64,000 nucleotides of DNA from Gordonia alkaliphila (GCF_023017165.1 NZ_JALKBW010000001.1:124001-188000), one strand, 5' to 3'; positions 18,326 to 29,595 are shown, numbered from the stretch's first letter. The notes: a model not told the origin generated them from the letters alone. Made by a program: numbers and translations.

Positions 18326-19666
18326 ATGCCGGCCACCGGGATTCTCCGCACCCTCGAGCAGAACCTGCGCGACGAACGGCTGTCGGACGCCTCCGCGCAG
18401 ATGTCGCAACTGGCGCACCAGGACGTCGCCGCACTGCTGGAGCAGATGCCACCGAACCTACGGACCATCGGTTTCCGCCTGCTGTCCAAGGATCTCGCGG
18501 TGGAGGTCTTCGACCACTTCGACGCCGAGACGCAGGTGGAGGTGATCGACGAGCTCGGCTCCGCGCAGGTGGCGCAGGCCTTCGACAATCTCGAACCCGA
18601 AGACCGCGCGGAACTGCTCGACGAACTGCCGGCGTCGGTCGCCAAGGAACTGGTCCGGACCCTGTCCCCGCAGGAGCGCGAGCTCACCGCGGTGGTCCTC
18701 GGCTTCCCCAGAAAATCCGTCGGCCGTCGGATGAGCCCCGAGTTCATCCACGCCTTCGCCGACGACACCGCCGCCGAGGTACTCGACCGGGTGCGGGCCC
18801 GCGGCCACCAGGTGTCGTCGATCTACATCGTGCCGGTGGTGGATCGTTCCCGGCGGCTGCTGAGCGTGGTCAGCCTGCGCGACCTGCTGCTGGCCGACCC
18901 GGACGAACTGGTCGGACCGATCGGCAAGACGCCCATCTTCGCACACGCTCTCGCCGATGCCGAGGCCACCGCGGATCGCTGCGTGGACCGGGGTATCTCT
19001 GCGATGCCGGTGGTCGACGCCGAGGAACGCCTGGTCGGCGTGTTGACACTCGACGACGCGATCGAGATCGTCGACGCCGCCCGCGACGAGGACGAGGCCC
19101 GGGCCGGTGCCCGCGAGCCGCTGCGCGAGTCGTACCTGTTGGCGTCGGTCTTCGCGATCACCCGTTCGCGGGTGGTGTGGCTGTTCGTCCTGGCCGTCTC
19201 GGCGATCTTGACCGTCAACGTGCTCGAATTCTTCGAGGGCACGCTGGAGCAGCGCGTGGCGCTGGCCCTGTTCATTCCACTGCTCACCGGTATCGGCGGC
19301 AACACCGGCTCGCAGGCGGCCACCACGGTCACCCGCGCCCTGGCCATCGGCGAGGTGGGTCCCCGCGACGTCGCCCGGGTGGCCGGCAAGGAGATCCGCG
19401 TCGGCTTCACCATGGGCGCGGCGCTGGGCCTGGTCGGCTTCGGGGTGGCCACGGCCGTCTACGGCATGGACATCGGTGCGGTGATCGGCCTGACCATCCT
19501 CGCAGTGTGCACCATGGCCGCCACTGTCGGCGGCCTGATGCCGCTGCTGGCCAAGACCGTCCGCGTCGACCCGGCCGTGTTCTCCACGCCGTTCATCTCC
19601 ACCTTCTGCGATGCGACCGGTCTGATCATCTACTTCATGATCGCCAAGACCGTCCTAGGCATTTGA
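18326..19666 (+). CDS. mgtE: MgtE-family magnesium transporter
   Basis: 446 residues, full length. Order: N-terminal helical superhelix domain (about 5-125, acid-rich, Mg sensing), two CBS domains (about 140-255, with IYIVPVVDRSRRLLSVVSLRDLLL and AMPVVDAEERLVGVLTLDDA), a connecting plug helix, then five membrane helices (about 283-446) with the pore region PLLTGIGGNTGSQAATTVTRAL. Imports Mg2+ as a dimer gated by cytosolic Mg2+. It follows the Cfp6-like gene by four bases, so co-transcription is likely. No leader RNA element is visible. Confidence 0.95.
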   Translation: MPATGILRTLEQNLRDERLSDASAQMSQLAHQDVAALLEQMPPNLRTIGFRLLSKDLAVEVFDHFDAETQVEVIDELGSAQVAQAFDNLEPEDRAELLDELPASVAKELVRTLSPQERELTAVVLGFPRKSVGRRMSPEFIHAFADDTAAEVLDRVRARGHQVSSIYIVPVVDRSRRLLSVVSLRDLLLADPDELVGPIGKTPIFAHALADAEATADRCVDRGISAMPVVDAEERLVGVLTLDDAIEIVDAARDEDEARAGAREPLRESYLLASVFAITRSRVVWLFVLAVSAILTVNVLEFFEGTLEQRVALALFIPLLTGIGGNTGSQAATTVTRALAIGEVGPRDVARVAGKEIRVGFTMGAALGLVGFGVATAVYGMDIGAVIGLTILAVCTMAATVGGLMPLLAKTVRVDPAVFSTPFISTFCDATGLIIYFMIAKTVLGI

Positions 19667-19735
19667 GGGGCTGGGCATTTGAGTGGCTGGGGCATTTGAA
19701 CCGTCTGTGGCATTTGGACCGTCTCGGGCATTCGA
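19659..19735. repeat. five-copy GCATTTGA array at the 3' end of mgtE
   Basis: GCATTTGA or a one-base variant occurs at 19659, 19675, 19692, 19710 and 19728 (spacing 16, 17, 18, 18). The first copy contains the mgtE stop codon. Linkers alternate GGGGCTGG-type and ACCGTCT-type. The array is AT-richer than its surroundings and non-coding. Nothing else is recognised between mgtE and ilvD besides a possible -10 TAAACT at 19785. Confidence 0.75.
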
Positions 19736-19849
19736 GCCGAGGCGACCTGTTCGGGCTGGACAGCTGACCCGCGGACGGGGCGCGTAAACTCGCCGGTGGC
19801 GCCGATCTGTCGGTTCCAGCCCCGTCAATCCTGCTAAGAACGAGGAAAC

Positions 19850-21691
19850 ATGCCCGCATTGCGGTCTCGCACCACCACTGTCGGCCGGGAGGCCGCCGGA
19901 GCACGCTCGCTGTGGCGTGCCACCGGAATGACCGATGACGACTTCGGTAAGCCGATCGTCGCGATCGCGAACTCGTACACCCAGTTCGTGCCCGGTCACG
20001 TGCACCTGAAGAACGTCGGCGACATCGTGGCCGAGGCGATCCGCGAGGCCGGCGGCGTGCCGCGCGAATTCCACACCATCGCCGTCGACGACGGCATCGC
20101 GATGGGCCACGGCGGCATGCTCTACTCGCTGCCGAGCCGCGAGATCATCGCCGACTCGGTGGAGTACATGGTGAACGCGCACACCGCGGATGCCCTCGTG
20201 TGCATCTCGAACTGCGACAAGATCACCCCGGGCATGCTGAACGCCGCCATGCGGCTGAACATCCCCACCGTGTTCGTCTCCGGCGGTCCAATGGAGGCCG
20301 GCAAGGCCGTCGTCGTGAACGGCGTGGCGCAGGCGCCCACCGACCTGATCACCGCGATCTCGGCGTCGGCCAACGACGCGGTCGACGACGCCGGGCTCAC
20401 CGAGGTGGAGCTGTCCGCGTGCCCCACCTGCGGCTCGTGCTCGGGAATGTTCACCGCCAACTCGATGAACTGCCTCACCGAGGCCCTCGGCCTGTCGTTG
20501 CCGGGCAACGGTTCCACGCTGGCCACCCACGAGTACCGTCGTCGCCTGTTCCAGCGCGCCGGCACCACCGTGGTGGAGGCCGCCAAGCGCTGGTACCAGG
20601 ACGACGACGCCTCCGTGCTGCCCCGCAGCGTCGCGACCGAAACCGCCTTCGCCAACGCGATGGCGCTGGACGTGGCGATGGGCGGTTCCACCAACACGGT
20701 GCTGCACATCCTGGCCGCCGCACAGGAAGGCGAGGTGGACTTCGACCTGGCCGACATCGACGCGATCAGCCGGAAGGTGCCGTGCCTGTCGAAGGTCTCG
20801 CCCAACTCGGACTACCACATGGAAGACGTGCACCGGGCCGGCGGCATCCCCGCCATCCTCGGTGAGCTGCGTCGTGCCGGCCTGATCGACGACTCGGTGC
20901 CCACCGTCTACGCGCCGACCCTCGGTGCGGCCCTGGACGACTGGGACATCCGCGGCGGCAAGGCCACCGACGACGCCGTCGACCTGTTCTACGCCGCGCC
21001 CGGCGGTGTCCGCACCACCGAGCCGTTCTCCACGCAGAATCGCTGGAGCTCGCTGGACACCGACGCCGAGGGCGGCTGCGTCCGCGATCTGGCCCACGCC
21101 TACACGGTGGAGGGCGGCCTGTGCGTGCTGCAGGGCAACCTGGCCGAGAACGGCGCCGTCCTGAAGACCGCCGGCATCGACGAGGACCTGTTCCACTTCC
21201 AGGGCCCGGCCCGCGTGGTGGAGAGCCAGGAGGACGCCGTCCACGCGATCCTGTCGAAGGAGCTGCAGGCCGGCGAGGTCCTGGTGATCCGCTACGAAGG
21301 CCCCGCGGGCGGCCCCGGCATGCAGGAGATGCTGCATCCGACCGCCTTCATGAAGGGCACCGGCATGGGCCGCAAGTGCGGTCTGGTGACCGACGGCCGC
21401 TTCTCCGGCGGCTCGTCCGGCCTGGTGATCGGCCACGTGTCCCCCGAGGCCGCCGGCGGCGGCACCATCGGCCTGATCGAGGACGGCGACCAGATCCTGA
21501 TCGACGTCGAGACGCGCGCCCTCAAGGTGCTGGTCGACGATCAGACCCTCGCCGACCGTCGCGCCAAGATGGAGGCCTCCGAGCGTCCGTGGCAGCCGAA
21601 GGACCGCCAGCGCCCGGTGACCCAGGCGCTGCGCGCCTACGCCAAGCTGGCCTCCTCCGCCGACAAGGGCGCCGTCCGCGTCGTCGACTGA
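19850..21691 (+). CDS. ilvD: dihydroxy-acid dehydratase
   Basis: 613 residues. Fe-S enzyme converting dihydroxy acids to 2-keto acids, the last common step in Val, Leu and Ile synthesis. Cluster cysteines are in [11 protein letters not shown] (C122) and [11 protein letters not shown] (C191, C194, C197); [10 protein letters not shown] and [19 protein letters not shown] are intact. Length and motifs match the longer E. coli/C. glutamicum type rather than the shorter enzyme of about 575 residues in M. tuberculosis. ATG with GAGGAA upstream. Transcribed alone, away from ilvBNC. Confidence 0.97.
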   Translation: MPALRSRTTTVGREAAGARSLWRATGMTDDDFGKPIVAIANSYTQFVPGHVHLKNVGDIVAEAIREAGGVPREFHTIAVDDGIAMGHGGMLYSLPSREIIADSVEYMVNAHTADALVCISNCDKITPGMLNAAMRLNIPTVFVSGGPMEAGKAVVVNGVAQAPTDLITAISASANDAVDDAGLTEVELSACPTCGSCSGMFTANSMNCLTEALGLSLPGNGSTLATHEYRRRLFQRAGTTVVEAAKRWYQDDDASVLPRSVATETAFANAMALDVAMGGSTNTVLHILAAAQEGEVDFDLADIDAISRKVPCLSKVSPNSDYHMEDVHRAGGIPAILGELRRAGLIDDSVPTVYAPTLGAALDDWDIRGGKATDDAVDLFYAAPGGVRTTEPFSTQNRWSSLDTDAEGGCVRDLAHAYTVEGGLCVLQGNLAENGAVLKTAGIDEDLFHFQGPARVVESQEDAVHAILSKELQAGEVLVIRYEGPAGGPGMQEMLHPTAFMKGTGMGRKCGLVTDGRFSGGSSGLVIGHVSPEAAGGGTIGLIEDGDQILIDVETRALKVLVDDQTLADRRAKMEASERPWQPKDRQRPVTQALRAYAKLASSADKGAVRVVD

Positions 21692-21707
21692 TCCTCCGTA
21701 GAACCGC

Positions 21708-21740
21708 CTGTGGGCACCGTCTCCTCGACGGTGCCCACAG
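21708..21740 (+). terminator. terminator after ilvD
   Basis: Perfect 14-base-pair stem (21708-21721 with 21727-21740), five-base loop, 16 bases after the ilvD stop. Confidence 0.8.
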
Positions 21741-22171
21741 CCGTGTCCGGCCGAAGCCGCGACCCTAATCCCGCCTCGCTCCCGGAGCCCCCACCTCGAC
21801 TCGGCACCAGGGTCGCGACACGCCAAGTGGCAACCCCGCGTCCGCGCCGCACCAGAAGCAGGCCGCCGACCGAGCGCCCTTCGTCGTCGGGGCCCAGCAC
21901 ATCCACGCAGTGAGTGCGGGCGCGATCGATACGAACCCTCCGCAGCCGATACCTTCGAGCTGCGACCACACCTTCGGGCCGCTTCGGCGAGGACTAGTGA
22001 GAATCGATCGCGCCCGCACTCACCGACACGACAGAACCGGACCCGACGACGAGCCCGTTGGCCCTGCGCAGCCGACACCTACGAGCTGCGACCACACCCT
22101 CGGGCCGCCTCGGCGAGGACTCGTGAGAATCGATCGCGCCCGCACTCACGGACACGAAGACCAGTGAAGAA
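21741..22171. repeat. 431-base non-coding stretch with a two-copy 91-base repeat and an inverted third arm
   Basis: Between the convergent ilvD and DoxX genes. Two near-identical units (about 21941-22031 and 22067-22157, period 126) differ by only a few substitutions; each ends in a 21-base arm, ATCGATCGCGCCCGCACTCAC extended by one flank (22003-22023 and 22129-22149). The reverse complement of that arm occurs exactly at 21910-21930. A separate 9-base inverted repeat CGCGACCCT/AGGGTCGCG lies at 21758-21766 and 21809-21817. Short frames through it have no coding character. Confidence 0.8.
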
Positions 22172-23410
22172 TCAGGCCCCGACGAGGAGCGGGTTGGACC
22201 CATTGAACACAACCCACACCGCCACCGCCGCGGCGATCGCGATGATCAGCCACGCCGCCGAGCCCCAGGCGGGTCGACGCGACCAGCCCCACTGGCGGTC
22301 GAACGAGTAGGTACCCGGTCCGCACAGGATGAGCGCGACCGCTGCCGCGGCGAGCACGAACTCGTACTCGACGCCGCCGCCGCCCTGCGAGGTGAAGAAC
22401 CAGACTCCGCCGGCGAGCGTCATCTTGTAGGCGGTGGCCACCAGGATCACGCCGAGCACGGCGGAGCCGGCGATGGGCGTGATCAGGCCGAGGATGAGGA
22501 AGGCGCCGCCGATGGTCTCGGTGAGGCCGCCGAGCAGGGCGAGCGTACGGGTGACGTCGGGATCGAAGCCGAGGTTCGCGTCGGCGCCGGGCGCGGTGTT
22601 GGCGAGGAAGGCCGCGAAGCCGTCGATGCCGAAGCCGTCGAGCCACGTCCAGGTGGTGAGTTTCTGGAGGCCGTGCATCACGAACACGATGCCGACGACG
22701 ACGCGGAGGATCAGCAGACCGAGGTCGGCGGTGCCGCGGCCGACGGGTGCGGTGTCGGCGTCCTGGTCGAGCTCACGGTGCTCGTCGACGACCGGTGCCA
22801 CCGGCTCGTCCGCGTAGGCGGACGCGGCGGCCGGCACCGCGGTCACGTCGTCCCAGTCGAGGGGCGTGGTGGGCTGCGGCTCGATGTAGGGCAGTGGCTC
22901 CTCGGTGAGGTGCTCGGCGGCACGCCGCTTCTGCGCGGCCACGGTTTCGTCGTTGGCGTCGTCCTCGACGTCGACGAACGGCTCGGTCACCACGGTGTCG
23001 GAGTCGCTGCGCACGTCGGTGCGGGTGGACCGCACCGCGGCGGTCTCGGTCGTGCCGGTGTCCTCGTCAACGGTGTCCTCGTCGACGGTGTCCTCGTCGA
23101 CGGTGTCTTTCGCAAAGGTCTTGCCGGCGACGGTCTTGCCATGGCTCGAGCCGGCGACGACCGTGCCGTGGCTCGAGCCTGCGTCGGATGCGCCGTCACC
23201 CGCGTCGGGGACGGTCGCGTCGGCAGCGGACTGGATCTGCACGGTGGGCAGGTCGTCGTCGCCGGTGTTGATGATGGTGGTCGCGGGGACGTCGTCGTCG
23301 ACGACGGGGTCGGCCGCCGGCCGCGACTTCGGTCGCGCATGCTTGTCGTAGAAGGAATCCCGGTCGGGCTGCGGTCGCCGCGCCGGTCGGGCGTCGTCTG
23401 AACTACTCAC
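22172..23410 (-). CDS. DoxX-family membrane protein with long acidic N-terminal extension
   Basis: 412 residues. Residues 1-230 are low-complexity and acidic, with internal repeats (GSSHG twice about 80-92; TVDED repeated three times about 104-118). The C-terminal 180 residues form a DoxX domain with four membrane helices, starting LGLLILRVVVGIVFVMHGLQKL, with FGIDGFAAFL and LGGLTETIGGAFLILGL. Homologue of Rv3005c, which in M. tuberculosis works with SodA and SseA in an oxidoreductase complex at the membrane. The extension is presumably cytoplasmic and disordered. Confidence 0.85.
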   Translation of the reverse strand: MSSSDDARPARRPQPDRDSFYDKHARPKSRPAADPVVDDDVPATTIINTGDDDLPTVQIQSAADATVPDAGDGASDAGSSHGTVVAGSSHGKTVAGKTFAKDTVDEDTVDEDTVDEDTGTTETAAVRSTRTDVRSDSDTVVTEPFVDVEDDANDETVAAQKRRAAEHLTEEPLPYIEPQPTTPLDWDDVTAVPAAASAYADEPVAPVVDEHRELDQDADTAPVGRGTADLGLLILRVVVGIVFVMHGLQKLTTWTWLDGFGIDGFAAFLANTAPGADANLGFDPDVTRTLALLGGLTETIGGAFLILGLITPIAGSAVLGVILVATAYKMTLAGGVWFFTSQGGGGVEYEFVLAAAAVALILCGPGTYSFDRQWGWSRRPAWGSAAWLIIAIAAAVAVWVVFNGSNPLLVGA

Positions 23411-23491
23411 CCATCCGAGGGTAGGTGCGCTCGCGCGGCTGCAGGGGGATCGCCACCCGACGATTTGGTAACGATCGCATAGTGTTGTGTC

Positions 23492-24643
23492 ATGCCCTTG
23501 CCGATCCCGGGACTCCCCGCCCGCCGCGCGCTCGCGGTCACCGCGGTGGCGGCGATCACCGTGTTGTCGGCGACCGGCTGCGCCGACTTCAGCGATCAGG
23601 AACGCTCGGCCAACGCCGGGAGCTTCACGACGATGCCCGACGGCGGTGGCGGGCCGCAGCAGCCGCCGCCTCCGCCGCCGCCCACCGAGGACGATCAGCC
23701 CCCGCCGAGCGGGCCGTGCGTGGACCCCAATCCGGCGGTGATCGCGACCTGCCTGGGCACGACGAGCGGCGTGCGCCCGGCCGATCCGGAGGGCAAGAGC
23801 ACCTACGTGGCCGAGCGCACCACCGGCAAGATCATCATCTCCCAGCGGTTCGGGCCGCAGCGGACGGTGGCGACGGTGCCGGTCGACGGCGGCGGTGACG
23901 GCGGCCTGATCGACTTCGAGTTGTCGCCCACCTATCTGCAGGATCAGATGATCTACGCGCTGATCAGCACCGGTTCGGACAATCGGGTGGTGCGGATCGC
24001 GTCGGGCGATTCGGTGAAGCCGATTCTGACCGGCATCCCCAAGGGCGCGACCGGCAACATGGGCTCGATCAGCTTCGTGTCCCCCACCGAGCTGCGGGTG
24101 GCGACCGGCAACGCGGGCAATGCGGCAGCGGCTAACAACCCGGGATCGCTGGCCGGCAAGGTGTTCACCATCGACCCGAATCTCAGTGAGCCGCGGCCCA
24201 AGATCATCGCCTCCGGTTTCGGATCCAACGTGGCACTGTGCCCGGATCTCGAGAGCGGCAGTCTGTATGTCGCCGACAGCGGCCCGGAGGGCGACCGGCT
24301 GCAGCAGGTGGAGGCCGGCGGCGTGCGCACCCTGTGGTCGTGGCCGGAGCGGCCGGGGATCACCGGCTGCGCCGTCGCGGGCGGCGTGATCTCGGTGTCG
24401 ATGGCCAAGGCGTTCCGCATCGATTCGCTGTCGGCACCGTCGAACGCGAACCCGGCCGTGGGCACTCCGCAGCAGGGCGACGTCAAGGAGCAGTACGGCG
24501 CGGTGGGCCGGATGACGTCGTTCGGCCCGGCGATGCAGATCGCCACCATCAACAAGACGGTGTCCGGCGCTCCGCCCACCAGTACCAACGACCGCGTCGC
24601 GATCTACACCAGCAGCGGCTCGTCAGCCGACGACAACACCTGA
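23492..24643 (+). CDS. lppZ: LppZ-like lipoprotein, soluble aldose dehydrogenase-type beta-propeller
   Basis: 383 residues. Lipoprotein signal with lipobox ATGC, lipidated C30, followed by a proline-rich linker (about 55-75). The rest resembles PQQ-dependent glucose/sorbosone dehydrogenase-type propellers (VAERTTGKIIISQRFGP, GGLIDFELSPTYLQDQMIYAL, PGSLAGKVFTIDPN). Homologue of Rv3006 (LppZ). Catalytic PQQ residues cannot be confirmed by eye, so enzymatic activity is uncertain. TAGTGT (23480-23485) six bases before ATG suggests leaderless transcription. A terminator follows. Confidence 0.85.
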   Translation: MPLPIPGLPARRALAVTAVAAITVLSATGCADFSDQERSANAGSFTTMPDGGGGPQQPPPPPPPTEDDQPPPSGPCVDPNPAVIATCLGTTSGVRPADPEGKSTYVAERTTGKIIISQRFGPQRTVATVPVDGGGDGGLIDFELSPTYLQDQMIYALISTGSDNRVVRIASGDSVKPILTGIPKGATGNMGSISFVSPTELRVATGNAGNAAAANNPGSLAGKVFTIDPNLSEPRPKIIASGFGSNVALCPDLESGSLYVADSGPEGDRLQQVEAGGVRTLWSWPERPGITGCAVAGGVISVSMAKAFRIDSLSAPSNANPAVGTPQQGDVKEQYGAVGRMTSFGPAMQIATINKTVSGAPPTSTNDRVAIYTSSGSSADDNT

Positions 24644-24675
24644 CCGGTCTTCGCCGCACCGGCGAACCACGACGG

Positions 24676-24711
24676 CCCGGTGCCCGCAGACTCTGCGGGT
24701 ACCGGGTTGTT
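24676..24711. terminator. terminator between lppZ and gatB
   Basis: 15-base arms CCCGGTGCCCGCAGA (24676-24690) and its near-perfect complement (24692-24706, one G-T pair), then TTGTT on the plus strand. Serves two convergent genes. Confidence 0.7.
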
Positions 24712-24724
24712 CGCTGTGCGGTGC

Positions 24725-26239
24725 CTACTGGCAGGCGGCCAGGACCAGTTCCTTGACGCGGGCCGGGTCGGCCTGACCGCGGGTCGCCTTCATCACGTCG
24801 CCGACGATCTTGCCCGCGGCCTGCACCTTGCCGCTGCGGATCTTGTCGGCGATGTCCGGGTTGGCGGCGAGGGCATCGTCGACGGCCTTCTGCAGCGCCG
24901 AGTCGTCGCGCACCACTTCGAGGCCGCGCTCGGCGACGATCTGCGCCGGTTCGCCTTCGCCGTCGAGCACGGCGACGACCACCTGCTGGGCGAGCTTGTT
25001 GGTGAGCTTGCCCTCGTCGACGAGGCCGATCACCTCGGCGACCTGCGCCGGGGTGATGGCGAGACCGTCGAGTTCGGTGTCGCGGGTGTTGGCCTGCTGT
25101 GCCAGGAACGACACCCACCAGCTGCGGGCGGCGTCCGGGCTGGCCCCGGCCTCCGCGGTCGCCATGATCAGTTCCACGGCGCCGACGTTCACCAGGTCGC
25201 GCATCACCTCGTCGGAGACGCCCCAGTCGGCCTGGATGCGGGCGCGACGCACCCACGGCAGCTCGGGCAGCGTGCCCCGCAGCTCGTCCACCCAGGCGGG
25301 CTCGGAGATCACCGGCGGCATGTCCGGCTCCGGGAAGTAGCGGTAGTCCTCGGCGGTCTCCTTGCGGCGACCGGCGGAGGTGCTGCCGTCGGCCTCGTGG
25401 AAGTGCCGGGTCTCCTGGATGATCTCGCCGCCAGCCGCCAGCAGCGCACCCTGGCGACGGATCTCGTAGGTGACGGCCGCTTCGACGCTCTTGAGCGAGT
25501 TCACGTTCTTGGTCTCGGTGCGGGTGCCGAATTCGGTGGCGTCCTTGGCCATGAGCGACAAGTTCACGTCGCAGCGCATGGATCCCTGGTCCATCCGGAC
25601 GTCGGAGACGTCAAGGGCGCGGAGCAGGTCGCGCAGCGCGGTGACGTAGGCGCGGGCCACCTCCGGTGCGCGCTCGCCGGCCCCGGTGATCGGCTTGGAG
25701 ACGATCTCCACCAGTGGCACGCCGGCGCGGTTGTAGTCGAGCAGCGAGTGGCTGGCGCCGTGGATGCGGCCGGTGCTGCCGCCGACGTGCAGCGACTTCC
25801 CGGTGTCCTCCTCCATGTGGGCGCGCTCCACCTCCACCCGCCAGGTGGTGCCGTCGTCGAGCACCACGTCGAGGTAGCCCTCGTAGGCGATGGGCTCGTC
25901 GTACTGGCTGATCTGGTAATTCTTCGGCTGGTCCGGGTAGAAGTAGTTCTTCCGCGCGAACACGCTCGACTCGCGGATCGAGCAGTTCAGGGCCAGCCCG
26001 ATGCGGACGGCCGACTCGATGGCCTTGCTGTTGGCCACCGGCAGCGAGCCGGGCAGGCCGAGGCACGCCGGGCACACCTGCGTGTTGGGGTCACCGCCGA
26101 AGGTGGTGGGGCAGCCGCAGAACATCTTCGACGCGGTGCCGAGTTCGACGTGCACCTCCATGCCCATCACGGGATCGAATCGCTGCAGAGCCTCGTCGAA
26201 GTCCATCAGGTCGTCGGTAGCCACACTCATGGTCACCAT
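24725..26239 (-). CDS. gatB: aspartyl/glutamyl-tRNA amidotransferase subunit B
   Basis: 504 residues. With GatA and GatC it amidates Glu-tRNA(Gln), and possibly Asp-tRNA(Asn). N-terminal kinase-like cradle domain ([10 protein letters not shown], with the zinc-type cysteines [23 protein letters not shown] split across residues about 40-62), helical linker, and C-terminal YqeY tail (about 355-504) that contacts tRNA. ATG at 26239 or the in-frame ATG at 26230. Separated from gatCA by pfkA and a DUF5701 gene, as in mycobacteria. Confidence 0.96.
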   Translation of the reverse strand: MVTMSVATDDLMDFDEALQRFDPVMGMEVHVELGTASKMFCGCPTTFGGDPNTQVCPACLGLPGSLPVANSKAIESAVRIGLALNCSIRESSVFARKNYFYPDQPKNYQISQYDEPIAYEGYLDVVLDDGTTWRVEVERAHMEEDTGKSLHVGGSTGRIHGASHSLLDYNRAGVPLVEIVSKPITGAGERAPEVARAYVTALRDLLRALDVSDVRMDQGSMRCDVNLSLMAKDATEFGTRTETKNVNSLKSVEAAVTYEIRRQGALLAAGGEIIQETRHFHEADGSTSAGRRKETAEDYRYFPEPDMPPVISEPAWVDELRGTLPELPWVRRARIQADWGVSDEVMRDLVNVGAVELIMATAEAGASPDAARSWWVSFLAQQANTRDTELDGLAITPAQVAEVIGLVDEGKLTNKLAQQVVVAVLDGEGEPAQIVAERGLEVVRDDSALQKAVDDALAANPDIADKIRSGKVQAAGKIVGDVMKATRGQADPARVKELVLAACQ

Positions 26240-26290
26240 CGTATCTGGGGCCCGATGCGGGGCGTGGCCCGCCAGCCCACTGGAGGTGCG

Positions 26291-26977
26291 TCAGCCCGCC
26301 GACGACGCCGCGGACCCGCCCGCACGTCCCTGCGCGGACGCGATGCCCAGCCACGTGTGTCGGTTTCCGGCCCAGCACCAGCCCACTTTCGGCGCTCCCT
26401 TGCGGGCTGCGCCATCGCGGCCGGTGCCTGCGGAGATCCACACCGCCGGGGTGCGTGCGTCGAGCGTGCCGTCGGCTTTGCGGATCCGGGAGCCGATCGC
26501 CATGTAGCAGCGGTTGGGCGCCACCACCTGCGGTGTCTGCAGCGCCCAGGTGATCGCTTCGTGCAGCAGCAGCGGGGTGCGACCGGCGGCGAGCAGTTCC
26601 GGCAGCGTCTCGTTCGGTGTGCGGTTGGCGTAGTCGTCGCCGCGATCGAGGCCGGTCACCACGTACAGCGGGCCGGTCGGCACCGACACCTCGGGCAGTG
26701 GAGCGAAGCGGTCGACGTCGGTCATGTCGACCACCACGAAGCCCTCCTTGGCCCCGTCGACGTCGTGCGCGGGCAGGCGCATCAACGGTGCCAGCGCCGA
26801 CGGCGGCGCCAGCGTCGGATCGACGACGAGCAGCCGCTCGTCGTCCTCGGGACCGGCCAGTGCGGCGGCGCGGGCCAGGAAGTCGTCGCCGTCGAACCCG
26901 GCGCGTTCGGCGACACCGAGCGCGACGAGGCGTCGGGCCTGCTCGAGGACCGGCGGCAGCACGGGCCGATCGGTCAT
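26291..26977 (-). CDS. DUF5701-family protein
   Basis: 228 residues from ATG 26977, one base after the pfkA stop, so almost certainly co-transcribed and possibly coupled. Conserved family stretches: FVVVDMTDVDRFAP, LYVVTGLDRGDDYAN, LLLHEAITWALQ and C-terminal KVGWCWAGNRHTWLGIASA. No catalytic motif can be assigned and no signal peptide or membrane segment is present, so a cytosolic protein of unknown function. Confidence 0.8.
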   Translation of the reverse strand: MTDRPVLPPVLEQARRLVALGVAERAGFDGDDFLARAAALAGPEDDERLLVVDPTLAPPSALAPLMRLPAHDVDGAKEGFVVVDMTDVDRFAPLPEVSVPTGPLYVVTGLDRGDDYANRTPNETLPELLAAGRTPLLLHEAITWALQTPQVVAPNRCYMAIGSRIRKADGTLDARTPAVWISAGTGRDGAARKGAPKVGWCWAGNRHTWLGIASAQGRAGGSAASSAG

Positions 26978-26978
26978 G

Positions 26979-28010
26979 TCAGCCGAAGAGCGCGCGGGCG
27001 CCCTCGTAGAAGTCCAACGGCACCGACTTGATGTGCCCGACGGCCGCTTCGAACGGCACCCGCTCGATCTGGGTGCCGCGCAGCGCCACCATCTGCCCCC
27101 ACTGGCCGTCGGCGATGACATCGCTGATGGCCTGGCCGAAGCGGGTGCCGAGCACGCGGTCGAACGCGGTGGGCACGCCGCCGCGCTGGATGTAGCCGAG
27201 GGTGGTGGCGCGCGTCTGGATGCCGGTGCGCTCCTGGATGAGGGGTGCGAGGACCTCGCCGATGCCACCGAGTCGGGGGCGGTCGAACTCGTCCATACCC
27301 TTGACCGAGTGCGGGTCGTCCATCTCCGGCAGGGTGAAGCCCTCGGCCACCATGACCAGCGGGCCGCGGCCGCGTTCAGCGGCGTGGGCGACCCACGTGC
27401 AGATCTGCTCGAGCGTCTCGGGCGCCTCCGGGATCAGCGTGACGTGCGCGCCGGCGGCGACGCCGGCGTAGATCGCGATCCAGCCTGCGTGCCGACCCAT
27501 CACCTCGAGCACCATGCACCGCTGGTGCGAGTCGCCGGTGGTGCGCAGCCGGTCGGCGGCGTCGGTCGCGATCTCCACCGCCGTGCTGAAGCCGAAGGTG
27601 TAGTCGGTGGCTTCCAGGTCGTTGTCGATGGTCTTGGGCACGCCGACCATCGGGATGCCGTCCTCGTAGAGGCGGTTGGCCGCGGCCATGGTGCCGTCGC
27701 CGCCGATGGCGATGACGCCGTCGATGTCGAGGCGTTCGAGGACCTTCTTGATGTTCTCCGGACCGCCGTCGGGTTCGGAGTACGGCCCGAACCGGCTGGT
27801 GCCGAGGATCGTGCCGCCGTTGCGCGAGATGCCGCGCACCGCAAGCCGATTCAGCGGCCGGATGTCGCCGTAGACCAGTCCGCGATAGCCGTCGCGGAAG
27901 CCGACGAACTCCTGGCCGTGCACCGTGCTGCCCTGCAGAACCGTCCCGCGGATCACCGCGTTCAATCCCGGGCAGTCACCGCCCGAGGTGAGAATCCCGT
28001 ACCGAGCCAA
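26979..28010 (-). CDS. pfkA: ATP-dependent 6-phosphofructokinase (group III type)
   Basis: 343 residues. Phosphorylates fructose 6-phosphate in glycolysis. Phosphoryl-donor loop GGDGT (103-107) keeps the glycine linked to ATP rather than pyrophosphate use. The catalytic loop is PKTIDND (125-131), with Lys at 126 where the E. coli enzyme has Gly. Sugar-phosphate contacts include EVMGRHAGWIA. Position between gatA and gatB matches Rv3010c. GTG or ATG start close to 28010, reading MARYGILTSGGDCPG. Confidence 0.94.
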   Translation of the reverse strand: MARYGILTSGGDCPGLNAVIRGTVLQGSTVHGQEFVGFRDGYRGLVYGDIRPLNRLAVRGISRNGGTILGTSRFGPYSEPDGGPENIKKVLERLDIDGVIAIGGDGTMAAANRLYEDGIPMVGVPKTIDNDLEATDYTFGFSTAVEIATDAADRLRTTGDSHQRCMVLEVMGRHAGWIAIYAGVAAGAHVTLIPEAPETLEQICTWVAHAAERGRGPLVMVAEGFTLPEMDDPHSVKGMDEFDRPRLGGIGEVLAPLIQERTGIQTRATTLGYIQRGGVPTAFDRVLGTRFGQAISDVIADGQWGQMVALRGTQIERVPFEAAVGHIKSVPLDFYEGARALFG

Positions 28011-28102
28011 CGTCCGACCTCCCTGTCACCGCGCCGCCGACCGCCGGCGAATGCTCCCATTCGACCAGAATCCGGCGAGCCCGGCTACCGGACGCTCCGA
28101 GC

Positions 28103-29595
<1,493 letters not shown>

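Noticed and set aside
17848-19666. Magnesium riboswitch in front of mgtE
   Set aside because: mgtE begins four bases after the Cfp6-like gene, leaving no room for a leader; none seen before 17848 on the plus strand either.
19655-22078. Open frame of 807 codons opposite ilvD
   Set aside because: Shadow of ilvD; low-complexity residues and no domain.
21910-22167. 85-codon frame through the repeated region after ilvD
   Set aside because: Its only structure is the DNA repeat itself; no ribosome site and no conserved residues beyond the repeat.
23041-23110. CRISPR-like short repeats
   Set aside because: In-frame Thr-Val-Asp-Glu-Asp codons of the DoxX extension; no spacers.
24680-27031. Open frame of 783 codons on the plus strand opposite gatB and the DUF5701 gene
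   Set aside because: Shadow of two conserved minus-strand genes.
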